From contig CAKMKG010000012.1 of NCBI GenBank assembly GCA_927441425.1, positions 1 to 36,889 on the forward strand: a stretch of DNA of 36,889 bases, given 5' to 3'. Below, in pieces: positions 22,868 through 30,638 of the stretch. Below the pieces are notes generated by a model. The model did no database searches, was not told the DNA's origin, and saw only the letters and a program-made list of their open reading frames with translations. Both the position numbers and the translations under genes were made by a program. Source of the DNA: an uncultured Bacillota bacterium. GTDB taxonomy: Bacteria; Bacillota; Clostridia; Peptostreptococcales; Anaerovoracaceae. The stretch's first letter is position 1. Every line of letters starts with the position of its first letter.

Positions 22868-22875
22868 TGATCGAT

Positions 22876-23271
22876 ATGTTCCAGCTTGACTTAAAAAGCA
22901 GGAAATCCATTTATGAGCAAATTGTAGACAACGTCAAGGAGCTCATTATCACAGGCATGTTAAAAACCGAAGAAAAAATTCCTTCTGTTCGTGAATTGTC
23001 CAAAACCCTCACCGTGAATCCAAATACCATACAAAAGGCGTATCGTGAGCTTGAATATCAGGGATATATCTATACCGTCTCAGGACTGGGCACCTTTGTT
23101 GCCTCCCCTGCCGAACTCCCGATCGACGAAAAAAGGGTTAGTGATGTGAAAGCGCACATACGGGAAAACATGAAAGAATTGTTTTATATTGGCTGTTCTC
23201 TGGACAGTATCAAGAAAATACTAGATGAATTAACGGAGGAAAGGAGTGATTGGAATGATAAGGGTAAATAG
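22876..23271 (+). CDS. GntR-family (YtrA subfamily) regulator 1
   Basis: A 131-residue repressor: winged HTH QLDLKSRKSIYEQIVDNVKELII..., then KIPSVRELSKTLTVNPNTIQKAYRELEYQGYIYTVSGLGTFVA (about residues 34-76), plus a short helical tail (VSDVKAHIRENMKELFYIGCSL...). The small C-terminal domain places it in the YtrA subfamily, whose members control adjacent ABC transporters. ATG 22876 is chosen because AAGGAGGG ends 8 nt upstream. The same frame is open back to 22684 through the hairpin element, but that stretch has no credible start. The last 17 bases overlap the ATPase gene. Confidence 0.88.
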   Translation: MFQLDLKSRKSIYEQIVDNVKELIITGMLKTEEKIPSVRELSKTLTVNPNTIQKAYRELEYQGYIYTVSGLGTFVASPAELPIDEKRVSDVKAHIRENMKELFYIGCSLDSIKKILDELTEERSDWNDKGK

Positions 23272-24151
23272 TCTGGATAAATCCTTTGATGGTTTTAAAG
23301 CCCTTTCCGATTTAAACTTAAACGTAAAAAAAGGTTCCATATACGGTCTTGTTGGTACAAACGGCGCCGGAAAAACCACATTGATCAAACATGTAACGGG
23401 CATCTTGAAACCGGATCACGGGGAAATCCTCATCGAGGACAGCAATGTCTACGAAAATACAGCGATAAAGGAAAGGATGGGGTTTATCCCCGATGATCTA
23501 TATTTCTTTTCAACGTATAATCTGAAGGAATCGGCTAAATTTTACCGATCCATTTACCCAAACTGGAGTCAGAACCGCTATGATCAAATGGTGAAGCAGT
23601 TTGAGCTGAACGAAAAGCGTAAGCTTTCCAAATTTTCAAAGGGAATGCAGAAACAAGCCGCCTTTATTCTGACCATGTCCTCTATGCCTGACTTCCTGAT
23701 TCTCGATGAACCAATCGACGGACTGGATCCCATCATTCGGAAGCTGGTTTGGAAATACATTGTGGAGGATGTTGCAGAACGGGAGATGACCGTGCTGGTA
23801 TCCTCACATAATCTACGTGAACTGGAAGGCATTTGCGATTCCATCGGCATCCTATCCAAAGGAAAGATGATGATCGAACGTGATTTAGACGAACTGAAAT
23901 CCGATATCCATAAGATCCAGGTCGCCTTTAAAACTCCTGTTGAGGATCCATACAAAGGCTTAAACGTTCTTCACAAAGAATCCAGAGGAACGGTAGACCT
24001 GCTCATTATCAGAAACAGAAAAGATATGGTCGAAAGCACCATCAATGAAAGTCATCCTGTCATCTTTGACATGCTGCCTTTGTCTCTGGAAGAAATATTT
24101 ATCTATGAACTGGGAGGTGGAGATAATGAAATCGAAAGCATCATATTTTAG
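23255..24151 (+). CDS. ABC transporter ATP-binding protein 1
   Basis: A 298-residue ATPase. Walker A GTNGAGKT (residues 34-41), Q-loop region near FIPDDLYFF, signature SKGMQKQ (in place of a standard LSGGQ), Walker B FLILDEP with D-loop GLDP, and switch His in SSHNL. The C-terminal extension (about 215-298) is typical of BcrA/YtrB-like exporters. ATG 23255 is preferred, with AAAGGAG 8 nt upstream; the GTG at 23246 is inside that site. It overlaps both the regulator and the permease genes, so the three are tightly coupled. Likely an exporter or sensor of a peptide or cell-wall-active compound; the substrate is unknown. Confidence 0.9.
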   Translation: MIRVNSLDKSFDGFKALSDLNLNVKKGSIYGLVGTNGAGKTTLIKHVTGILKPDHGEILIEDSNVYENTAIKERMGFIPDDLYFFSTYNLKESAKFYRSIYPNWSQNRYDQMVKQFELNEKRKLSKFSKGMQKQAAFILTMSSMPDFLILDEPIDGLDPIIRKLVWKYIVEDVAEREMTVLVSSHNLRELEGICDSIGILSKGKMMIERDLDELKSDIHKIQVAFKTPVEDPYKGLNVLHKESRGTVDLLIIRNRKDMVESTINESHPVIFDMLPLSLEEIFIYELGGGDNEIESIIF

Positions 24152-26309
24152 CGTATCAAAGCCGTTGATCCTTGAAAATCTGCGCCGGTTCTGGGCGATT
24201 CCCGCCCTTGCTTTCCTGGTTTATTTTCTGTCGGGCGTATTTCCGATTCTGATGTCCTACACCCATTTGAACGACATGGCAAGCTACATCACAATGTCAC
24301 TGAGCAATCAGCAGCCATTTTACATGTTTGCCCATCTGATGTTTCCGATCATTACCGCAGTAGTCCTTTTCAAATATCTTCAAGGAGTAAGCTCCGTATC
24401 CGTAATGCATTCCATGCCGTTTACCCGTGGAAAGCTTTATAATAGCGGCTTTCTATCCGGCCTGATCCTGATTGCAACTCCTATTTTAGTAAACGGACTC
24501 ATTCTCCTCGCAATCAGCAAGCCTGTTTATAATCAGTACGGGACGGAAAACGGCCTCGTAACAGAAACGCTCAATCTATTTTCCAGAGCGGACATATTGA
24601 ACTGGATCTGGGTTTCTCTCCTGATCGCCTTTGTCATTTATGCGGTTTCGGTTTTCGCCGGTATTGTGACCGGGAATTCCCTGATGCACTTTGCCACGGC
24701 GATCTGGTTTAACTTCCTGATTCCTGCTCTATACGCCGTTTTTATCGCCTATTTCTCCCATTACCTGTACGGGTTTGACACTTCGGGAAATTGGGTGGAA
24801 TACGGCTTGCGGATCTCTCCGTTCCTGAACGTTCTCCAAAGCAATGGCGTATTCGGCATCGGCAGCACCATTTACTATATCGTCAGCTTCCTTATTCTGT
24901 ACGGAATCACGAGCTTTCTGTATCAAAAGAGAAGGTTGGAGCATGCGACGGATTCCCTCGCCTTCGGATTCATGGAGCCGATCATCTGCTATCTCATCGC
25001 ATTTTTGGGCATGACTCTCCTTGGCTTCTACTTTCAAGTGCTTGGCCAATCCGAACTCTACATGTATGCCGGTTTGGCCGCAGGTACGGTAATTTTCTTC
25101 ATCATCGGTCAGATGATCGTCAAGAAGACGCCGAGAATCTACAACATGAGGAGTCTGAAAAGTCTTGGAATTTATACCCTCATTGCGATTATTTTTATCC
25201 TGGGTCTGAATATAGATCTTACCGGTTTCGAAAAGCGAGTTCCAAATCAAGACGATACGAGCAGCTTTACGATTTCCGAAAATTTTATTATGAGCGGTAT
25301 GCTCAACATGAATTATGTGAACGGTCAACCACGTTACACACGTTTCGGTGAAGAAAAGGAGTTTCTGCTAAAGGACCCCGACAATATTGCCGCGGCCATC
25401 GCGCTGCATCAATCCTTCGTGGATAATAAAGCAAGATTTGAAAATCTGCAAAACATCTATACGACCAGTGTGTTCATCGGATATGATCCGGAGGATACAT
25501 TCCCGATGACCAGGCGATATCAGATCGATTACGAATTTTATCGGGATAGTCCACATTTTAAACAGATTTATGAATCAGCGGAATTCAAGGAATACTTTAC
25601 TCCGGCCAACCTAAACTATACCGGATTGACCGATATCTATATCAACAGCGACATGCCGACCAGAGAGACGGTTGAAGTCGATAAAAAGCAGGAGATGCTG
25701 GAATTCATGTCCTGTCTGGATCGAGATTTTAAAGCACAGACTTATGAGGATCTGGTGAGCCTAAAACATGCCTATGCAACGGCAAATATCAATTTTACCT
25801 ATAAAGATCCTGATTCAGATAGACCGAATCAGCTCCTGCACAATAGCATTAATTATAAAATAACGACCAATTACGAGAATACGATCCAGTGGCTGGAGGC
25901 CCACGGCTACGGCGACCACTTTGTCCGGGATGTCAGTGAAATCGAGTATATTGAGCTCTATCATTATGTTCAGGACGAAAACACATCCAACCGACCGGTC
26001 GAATACTCCATTGAGGAAAAAATGCTTCCGGCGAACCAGCTAAAAAGCCTGAAGGTTTCCGATCCGGAGCAAATCAAGATGCTGCTGGATACCTATGAAT
26101 CACAGAACATCAATTATCAGGATTATTACTACGGAGTCATTGTATATACAGGGGGCAGCCAATTCCAGGATCCGAAATTCATAGAAAAATTCGGTTACGA
26201 TCCGGAAATGTCTGAAAAATACGCAACAGATCAAGCTTCCATGGTAACCCAACAAATCTACTTCAATGATGGGATTATTCCGGATTATGTGCTGGAGTAC
26301 TTCAAATAA
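24126..26309 (+). CDS. ABC transporter permease with large extracytoplasmic domain
   Basis: A 727-residue membrane protein. The first 375 or so residues hold about nine hydrophobic segments (for instance ALAFLVYFLSGVFPILM and WIWVSLLIAFVIYAVSVFAGI). The last 350 or so, after SLGIYTLIAIIFILGLNIDL, are soluble, tyrosine- and acidic-rich, and should face outside. ABC-2 type permeases of this size are rare; most have 230-400 residues. The fold of the C-terminal half is not recognised; a distant match to domains described in other GntR-linked permeases is possible. ATG 24126 with GGAGGTGGAG upstream is used; the longer frame starting at 24045 adds residues inside the ATPase gene. A terminator follows at 26373-26401. 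Confidence 0.8.
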   Translation: MKSKASYFSVSKPLILENLRRFWAIPALAFLVYFLSGVFPILMSYTHLNDMASYITMSLSNQQPFYMFAHLMFPIITAVVLFKYLQGVSSVSVMHSMPFTRGKLYNSGFLSGLILIATPILVNGLILLAISKPVYNQYGTENGLVTETLNLFSRADILNWIWVSLLIAFVIYAVSVFAGIVTGNSLMHFATAIWFNFLIPALYAVFIAYFSHYLYGFDTSGNWVEYGLRISPFLNVLQSNGVFGIGSTIYYIVSFLILYGITSFLYQKRRLEHATDSLAFGFMEPIICYLIAFLGMTLLGFYFQVLGQSELYMYAGLAAGTVIFFIIGQMIVKKTPRIYNMRSLKSLGIYTLIAIIFILGLNIDLTGFEKRVPNQDDTSSFTISENFIMSGMLNMNYVNGQPRYTRFGEEKEFLLKDPDNIAAAIALHQSFVDNKARFENLQNIYTTSVFIGYDPEDTFPMTRRYQIDYEFYRDSPHFKQIYESAEFKEYFTPANLNYTGLTDIYINSDMPTRETVEVDKKQEMLEFMSCLDRDFKAQTYEDLVSLKHAYATANINFTYKDPDSDRPNQLLHNSINYKITTNYENTIQWLEAHGYGDHFVRDVSEIEYIELYHYVQDENTSNRPVEYSIEEKMLPANQLKSLKVSDPEQIKMLLDTYESQNINYQDYYYGVIVYTGGSQFQDPKFIEKFGYDPEMSEKYATDQASMVTQQIYFNDGIIPDYVLEYFK

Positions 26310-26372
26310 GACAGCTTCGTTACGCAGCGCGGAAGAATCCGCAGACAAATCAAATTTAGGGGTTTTTATAGA

Positions 26373-26401
26373 ATGGCCGTACATAATAATTGTACGGCCA
26401 T
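26373..26401 (+). terminator. Terminator of the first GntR-ABC operon
   Basis: ATGGCCGTACA (26373-26383) pairs with TGTACGGCCAT (26391-26401): an 11-bp perfect stem with a 7-nt loop, followed by TTATATT and a T6 run a little downstream. It lies 64 bases after the permease stop. Confidence 0.7.
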
Positions 26402-26465
26402 TTATATTGATTCCTTTTTTACTATCCTTTTCTTAATTGTTTCGATTTTTTCAGTCCTTATCTTA

Positions 26466-26474
26466 TGATATAAT
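26466..26474 (+). promoter_or_regulatory. Extended -10 promoter for the BaiN-type gene
   Basis: TGATATAAT (26466-26474) is an extended -10 box; no good -35 hexamer lies 17 nt upstream (a T run is there), which is usual for extended -10 promoters. It is about 85 nt before the start at 26558. Confidence 0.5.
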
Positions 26475-26557
26475 AAGGGCCACTGAACAATTAATAAAGC
26501 AGTAACCTGGAATTTCAAAGCTTCCCGGTAATATGTTTTTTTGGAGGTTATTCAATT

Positions 26558-27823
26558 ATGATATATGATTTGATTATTGTCGGTGCCGGAGCGGCGGGCT
26601 TATTCGCCGGTGCATCTCTGCCCTACCCTGTCAACGGTCTGATTTTGGAAAAGAAATCAGCTCCCGGCAGAAAGCTCCTCATGTCCGGCGCGGGGCAATG
26701 TAATCTCACTCATGGCGGCAGTATCAAGGATTTTATTAACCACTACGGGAAAAATGGATCCCGAATCCGTTCTGTTCTATATCGTTTTAACAACCTGTCT
26801 GTCATTGACTTTTTCGAAAGCAAGGGACTTCCTCTTTTCAATCGTGATGATGATAAGGTTTTTCCTAAATCTTTGAAGGCACAAGATGTTTTGAATATTT
26901 TGGTTGAGAGCTGCAGGAAAAACGGTCTGCAATTTCTTTATTCCACCCTCGTGGATCGGCTATCGCGAAACGAGAGTCCGGTAAAGGATCTGGATCCATC
27001 CACAGTCCTTTACACCGTTCACTGCAATGGCCGTTCCTATACTGCAAGAAAGCTTATCATTGCAACAGGAGGTTGCTCCTACCCTACTACGGGCTCAGAT
27101 GGGAGCATTTTTCCTGTGTTGGAGGAACTGGGGATATCAGTCGGCCCTTTGGCCCCTGCTTTGGTTCCGGTCTATGTCGCACAATATCCTTACCAGGAGT
27201 TATCCGGGATTTCCTTTCAAAGCGCTGAAGTGACCATCAAATCCCTGAAAAACAAGGATGCGCTGCTTCTGACCCACACCTGTTTTTCCGGCCCCGCTGT
27301 CCTGAATCTTTCCAGATATGGCCAACCTGGCGATCCTCTCGTATTGAATTTTTATCCCCTCAAATCAGAGGAAACCATACGACAGGAATTATCTCAAGCA
27401 ATCATTGGCAACAGCAAGCAGCTGCTGACCGTTTTATATGAATATTTTAATCAAGGCTCCAAGGAATCACCTTCCGAAATACCAAAACGATTCCTGGAAG
27501 TTACCTGTATGCGTGCAGGGATCGATGGGGCTGTGAAAGCTTCCAAAACTACCCCTGTCCATTTGAAATCAATCATCAGGCTCATCGTGCATGATGAGTA
27601 CCAAATTCAAAAGTTGGGCGGATTTGAGTCAGCCATGGTTACCACAGGCGGTGTAGCCCTTTCGGAAATCTGTATAAAAACCATGGAGGCCATAAACTAC
27701 CCCAATCTCTTTTTTGCTGGAGAAGTACTGGATATCGACGGAGATACGGGGGGGTATAATTTGCAGTTTGCCTTTTCCTCCGGTTATTTGGCTGCACACT
27801 CTGCTCTGATAGAGAATTTCTGA
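26558..27823 (+). CDS. BaiN/RdsA-family NAD(P)/FAD-dependent oxidoreductase
   Basis: A 421-residue flavoprotein of the HI0933-like family. N-terminal FAD-binding Rossmann motif IIVGAGAAGLFAGASL (about residues 6-21), LLMSGAGQCNLTHGG, and the C-terminal FAD-binding marks GGFESAMVTTGGVALSEI and GEVLDIDGDTGGYNLQFAFSSGYLAA are all present. Some members (BaiN) reduce bile-acid enones, but most are uncharacterised, so the substrate is open. Start ATG 26558 with TTGGAGG upstream. A single gene, with its own promoter and a candidate terminator at 27897-27925. Confidence 0.9.
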   Translation: MIYDLIIVGAGAAGLFAGASLPYPVNGLILEKKSAPGRKLLMSGAGQCNLTHGGSIKDFINHYGKNGSRIRSVLYRFNNLSVIDFFESKGLPLFNRDDDKVFPKSLKAQDVLNILVESCRKNGLQFLYSTLVDRLSRNESPVKDLDPSTVLYTVHCNGRSYTARKLIIATGGCSYPTTGSDGSIFPVLEELGISVGPLAPALVPVYVAQYPYQELSGISFQSAEVTIKSLKNKDALLLTHTCFSGPAVLNLSRYGQPGDPLVLNFYPLKSEETIRQELSQAIIGNSKQLLTVLYEYFNQGSKESPSEIPKRFLEVTCMRAGIDGAVKASKTTPVHLKSIIRLIVHDEYQIQKLGGFESAMVTTGGVALSEICIKTMEAINYPNLFFAGEVLDIDGDTGGYNLQFAFSSGYLAAHSALIENF

Positions 27824-27896
27824 TTTCTATTCTTATATCAAGCCTAATACAAACCTTTTCTCCTGTTCTTCATATAATGGATATCATGTATTTTTT

Positions 27897-27925
27897 AGCA
27901 TCGGTTACACAAATCGATGCTTTTA
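27897..27925 (+). terminator. Hairpin with U tract before the amidase gene
   Basis: AGCATCG (27897-27903), an 11-nt loop and CGATGCT (27915-27921) followed by TTTAT. It may end the BaiN-type transcript. A TATAAT (27873-27878) lies upstream of it, so if that is a promoter the hairpin would be a leader attenuator for the amidase. Confidence 0.5.
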
Positions 27926-27946
27926 TCAGTCAACAGGAGAACTATT

Positions 27947-28513
27947 ATGGCGATTAAAATATTCATCGATCAGGGACATAATCCCGTCAACCCGAATGCG
28001 GGTGCAGAAGTAAACGGTATCAGAGAACAGGATATTAACTATGATGTTGGGATCCGGCTTGCAGCTCTACTTAATAGTAACCCAAATTTTGAAGCTAGAT
28101 TATCCAGGCCGACACCGACGACACAGTTGGGAACCAGCACAACGACCAGCCTTCAAGCCAGAGTAAATGCTGCGAACAACTGGCCCGCCGACTTCTTTAT
28201 CAGCCTTCACGCGAATATCAGTGAGCTTGCAACAGCCAGCGGCAGCGAAGCTTATGTGTACAGCAGCAGCAGTCCTGCCTATACCATGGCCACACGAATT
28301 CTGGAAGGCCTTCATTATATGACCGGTCTGCGGAACAGGGGCGTCATCGTAACAACCCGTTTGTATGTCTTGAGAAGTACTGCAATGCCCGCGGTTTTAG
28401 TTGAGATGGGTTATATGAGCAATCCAGTAGATTTGAATCTGCTCTTGAGTGATCCCCAAAGCTTTGCAAGAGGCATTTACAACGGAATCCTGTCCTACTA
28501 TGGTCTATTGTAA
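27947..28513 (+). CDS. N-acetylmuramoyl-L-alanine amidase (Amidase_3)
   Basis: A 188-residue zinc amidase that cleaves the bond between N-acetylmuramic acid and L-alanine in peptidoglycan. Zn ligands and catalytic residues are visible: His in FIDQGHNP (about residue 10), Glu in NGIREQDINYDVG (about 25), His in FISLHANI (about 85) and the catalytic Glu in VLVEMGYMSN. There is no signal peptide, transmembrane segment or wall-binding domain, so how it reaches the wall is unclear; lysis from within or a spore/mother-cell role are options (inference). ATG 27947 with ACAGGAGA upstream; an upstream in-frame ATG-like start at 27917 would add 10 residues inside the hairpin region. A strong terminator follows. 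Confidence 0.88.
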   Translation: MAIKIFIDQGHNPVNPNAGAEVNGIREQDINYDVGIRLAALLNSNPNFEARLSRPTPTTQLGTSTTTSLQARVNAANNWPADFFISLHANISELATASGSEAYVYSSSSPAYTMATRILEGLHYMTGLRNRGVIVTTRLYVLRSTAMPAVLVEMGYMSNPVDLNLLLSDPQSFARGIYNGILSYYGLL

Positions 28514-28552
28514 AACGTATTGCCTTTCCATCTCAGCAATGCTCAGCAAAGC

Positions 28553-28590
28553 AAGCCGCTGGAGCGAACCATCGCTTCAGCGGCTTTTCT
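28553..28590 (+). terminator. Terminator after the amidase gene
   Basis: AAGCCGCTGGAGCG (28553-28566) and CGCTTCAGCGGCTT (28573-28586) pair over 14 positions with one mismatch around a 6-nt loop, followed by TTCT. It separates the amidase from the second GntR-ABC operon. Confidence 0.8.
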
Positions 28591-28642
28591 AGTAAGAGAG
28601 CTCCTGCCGATACAACTATTGTAATAATTTTACCTTTATCTA

Positions 28643-28694
28643 TTGACAGCGCTTTCTTTCAAGTGTTATATTGTATATATCGTATATATACAAT
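28643..28694 (+). promoter_or_regulatory. Promoter and palindromic operator of the second GntR-ABC operon
   Basis: TTGACA (28643-28648), 18-nt spacer and TATATT (28667-28672; extended form TGTTATATT) make the promoter. Overlapping the -10 is a perfect inverted repeat with 11-bp arms, ATTGTATATAT-cgt-ATATATACAAT (28670-28694). It would cover the transcription start and is well placed for the GntR-type regulator at 28726 to repress its own operon. Confidence 0.75.
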
Positions 28695-28725
28695 ATTTTA
28701 TTTCATAAGAAAAGTTGGTGAAGCA

Positions 28726-29100
28726 ATGGATATTATCATAAGCAATGCAAGCGGTAAGCCCATCTATGAACAGATCACTTCTCAAATAAAGACAATGATA
28801 CTGAACGGAACACTTCCGGAAGGGGAAGCACTGCCTTCCATGCGGCTACTGGCCAAGGAGCTTCGAATCAGCGTCATTACCACCAAGCGTGCTTATGAAG
28901 ACCTGGAAAGAGATGGCTTTATTGAAACAATGACCGGCAGAGGAAGTTATGTTGCAGGCAAAAACCTTGAATTTGTAAAAGAAGAGCATCTGCGCATGAT
29001 TGAAGAAGCGTTGCTGGAAGCTGCTCATCTGGCCAAAACCGCAGATATCAGCCTGAAGGAAATGATAGAGATACTGAGGCTGTTGTATGATAGTGAATAG
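28726..29100 (+). CDS. GntR-family (YtrA subfamily) regulator 2
   Basis: A 124-residue repressor: KPIYEQITSQIKTMILNGTLPEG, then LPSMRLLAKELRISVITTKRAYEDLERDGFIETMTGRGSYVAG (winged HTH), and a short helical tail ending EMIEILRLLYDSE. The best start is ATG 28726 (MDIIISNASGKP), though its ribosome binding site is weak (GTTGGTG); the longer frame begins inside the operator. It belongs to the small-C-domain YtrA type and controls the next two genes, the same layout as the PmtR/PmtAB-type or YtrA systems. Only about 25% similar by eye to regulator 1. Confidence 0.88.
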   Translation: MDIIISNASGKPIYEQITSQIKTMILNGTLPEGEALPSMRLLAKELRISVITTKRAYEDLERDGFIETMTGRGSYVAGKNLEFVKEEHLRMIEEALLEAAHLAKTADISLKEMIEILRLLYDSE

Positions 29101-29139
29101 CTGCATGGAATAGAATGAAAGAATTGGAGGTAACAGGAG

Positions 29140-30000
29140 ATGAATGCAATAGAAGTCAATGATCTGTCAAAACGATTTGACAGCTTTCAACTGAAAAAGG
29201 TAAATTTCACCTTGCCGAAAGGAAGCATCATGGGTTTCATCGGGGAGAACGGCGCAGGGAAAACCACAACGATCAAGCTGATGCTGAATCAACTTTGGGT
29301 AGATTCCGGGTCCATCCAAATATTTGGGCTTGATCACAAGGTTGATGAAAAGAAAATAAAAAACGACATCGGTGTCGTTTTAGACGAGGGCTATTTTTAT
29401 GAGAATATCAAGCCGAGACAGATCTCAAAAATTATGGAAAAGATCTATACCCAATGGGATGCACCACTATTTTATGATTATCTGAATCGATTCCGACTGC
29501 CCACCGACAAGCTCATAAAGGATTTTTCAAGGGGTATGAAAATGAAGCTTTCTATCGCGACTGCACTATCTCATCATCCAAAGCTTCTCATGTTGGATGA
29601 AGCCACCAGCGGTCTTGATCCTGTGGTCAGAAGTGAAATCTTAGATCTGTTTCTGGAATTCATTCAAGATGAGGATCACTCCATATTGTTTTCTTCCCAC
29701 ATTACCAGTGATCTGGAAAAAGTTGCGGACTACATCACCTTTCTGCATGAAGGGGGAATAATATTCAGCGAATCCAAGGATGAACTGCTCCATGATTATG
29801 GGCTCCTCCTATGCGGAGGGGAAGATTATAAAACCGTTGATAAAGGGGATATCATCGGTCACAGAGAAAGCCGATTTGGCCATGAGATTCTGGTGAAGAA
29901 CAAAGAAAGATTGAAACAAAAATACAAGGGGTTAATCATAGATTCCATATCCATTGAAGAAATTATGCTGTTTTATGTGAAGGGGGAAGAATTCAAATGA
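29140..30000 (+). CDS. ABC transporter ATP-binding protein 2
   Basis: A 286-residue ATPase. Walker A GENGAGKT (about 34-41), the signature FSRGMKMKLS (nonstandard LSGGQ), Walker B LLMLDEATSGLDP and switch His SSHITSD. The C-terminal region (from about 215) is variable and may contact the permease. Start ATG 29140, with GGAGG 11 nt upstream and AACAGGAG closer. The stop overlaps the permease start by 4 bases (ATGA). GntR-ATPase-short permease is the arrangement of exporters for membrane-active peptides in other Bacillota; the substrate here is unknown. Confidence 0.9.
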   Translation: MNAIEVNDLSKRFDSFQLKKVNFTLPKGSIMGFIGENGAGKTTTIKLMLNQLWVDSGSIQIFGLDHKVDEKKIKNDIGVVLDEGYFYENIKPRQISKIMEKIYTQWDAPLFYDYLNRFRLPTDKLIKDFSRGMKMKLSIATALSHHPKLLMLDEATSGLDPVVRSEILDLFLEFIQDEDHSILFSSHITSDLEKVADYITFLHEGGIIFSESKDELLHDYGLLLCGGEDYKTVDKGDIIGHRESRFGHEILVKNKERLKQKYKGLIIDSISIEEIMLFYVKGEEFK

Positions 30001-30629
30001 TCGGTTTACTATACAAAGACTTTTATACGTTGCGGCAATATGGAAAAACCATGTTGTTTATGCTCGTATTATTTGCGGTGATTAGCGCCGGACTGGATAA
30101 TCCGGCGACTTTCTTCGAGGGTTTTATTATCCTGATGTCCATGATAATGACCATAACTTCCTTCTCTTATGACGCTTTGGCCAAGTGGGATCGCTATGCC
30201 CTCTCGATGCCGCTAACCAGAAAAGAGATCGTTGCCGAGAAATATCTGCTTTCCATCATACTATGCTTTGCTGCAGCCATCCTATCCTTTCTGATCTCAA
30301 CGGTGGTTTTACAATTCGCGCCGGTAGAAGGCTTCGGAATGACGGCGCATCTCTATGCAACTACTACAATCATTTGTGCCGCGCTATTTTTTATCGGTAT
30401 CCTCTTGCCTCTGATCTTTCAATTCGGCGTTGAAAAAAGCAGGGTTTTTCTAATCGCAATTTTTGCAGCACCAACAGCGGCGGTGATCACCCTCGATAAA
30501 ATGGGCTTGTCAATGCCTTCCGAAGCGGCTCTGTTTTCCTTTGTAAAGCTGCTTCCCTTCGGAATACTCCTCTTTTATCTGCTTTCCTATTTAATATCCG
30601 TAAGGATCTACTCATCAAAGGAAATCTGA
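29997..30629 (+). CDS. ABC-2 type transporter permease 2
   Basis: A 210-residue membrane protein with about six hydrophobic segments and the usual short-permease opening, MIGLLYKDFYTLRQYGKTMLFMLVLF. ALSMPLTRKEIVAEKYLLS is a typical family motif, and the final segment ends in RIYSSKEI. Together with the preceding ATPase it makes a two-gene exporter; the 4-nt overlap implies coupled translation. It converges on the proline-rich membrane protein gene, with only 9 bases between the two stops. Confidence 0.88.
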   Translation: MIGLLYKDFYTLRQYGKTMLFMLVLFAVISAGLDNPATFFEGFIILMSMIMTITSFSYDALAKWDRYALSMPLTRKEIVAEKYLLSIILCFAAAILSFLISTVVLQFAPVEGFGMTAHLYATTTIICAALFFIGILLPLIFQFGVEKSRVFLIAIFAAPTAAVITLDKMGLSMPSEAALFSFVKLLPFGILLFYLLSYLISVRIYSSKEI

Positions 30630-30638
30630 ATGCTATTG

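Noticed and set aside
22684..22875. N-terminal extension of the first GntR regulator (195-residue version)
   Set aside because: The extension is encoded by the hairpin element, is unlike any GntR N-terminus, and a near-perfect ribosome binding site precedes ATG 22876.
22659..22910. Minus-strand 83-residue frame across the hairpin element
   Set aside because: It lies on the opposite strand of structured repeats, has no ribosome binding site, and its amino acid content simply reflects the GC-rich palindromes.
24729..25328. 199-residue minus-strand frame inside the ABC permease
   Set aside because: Antisense shadow of the permease; low-complexity, no ribosome binding site, no recognisable motif.
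26329..26342. Third copy of the GCGGAAG hairpin motif after the large permease
   Set aside because: GCGG-aagaat-CCGC shares only the first seven bases and lacks the GGC...GCC stem, so it is likely chance or part of the terminator region.
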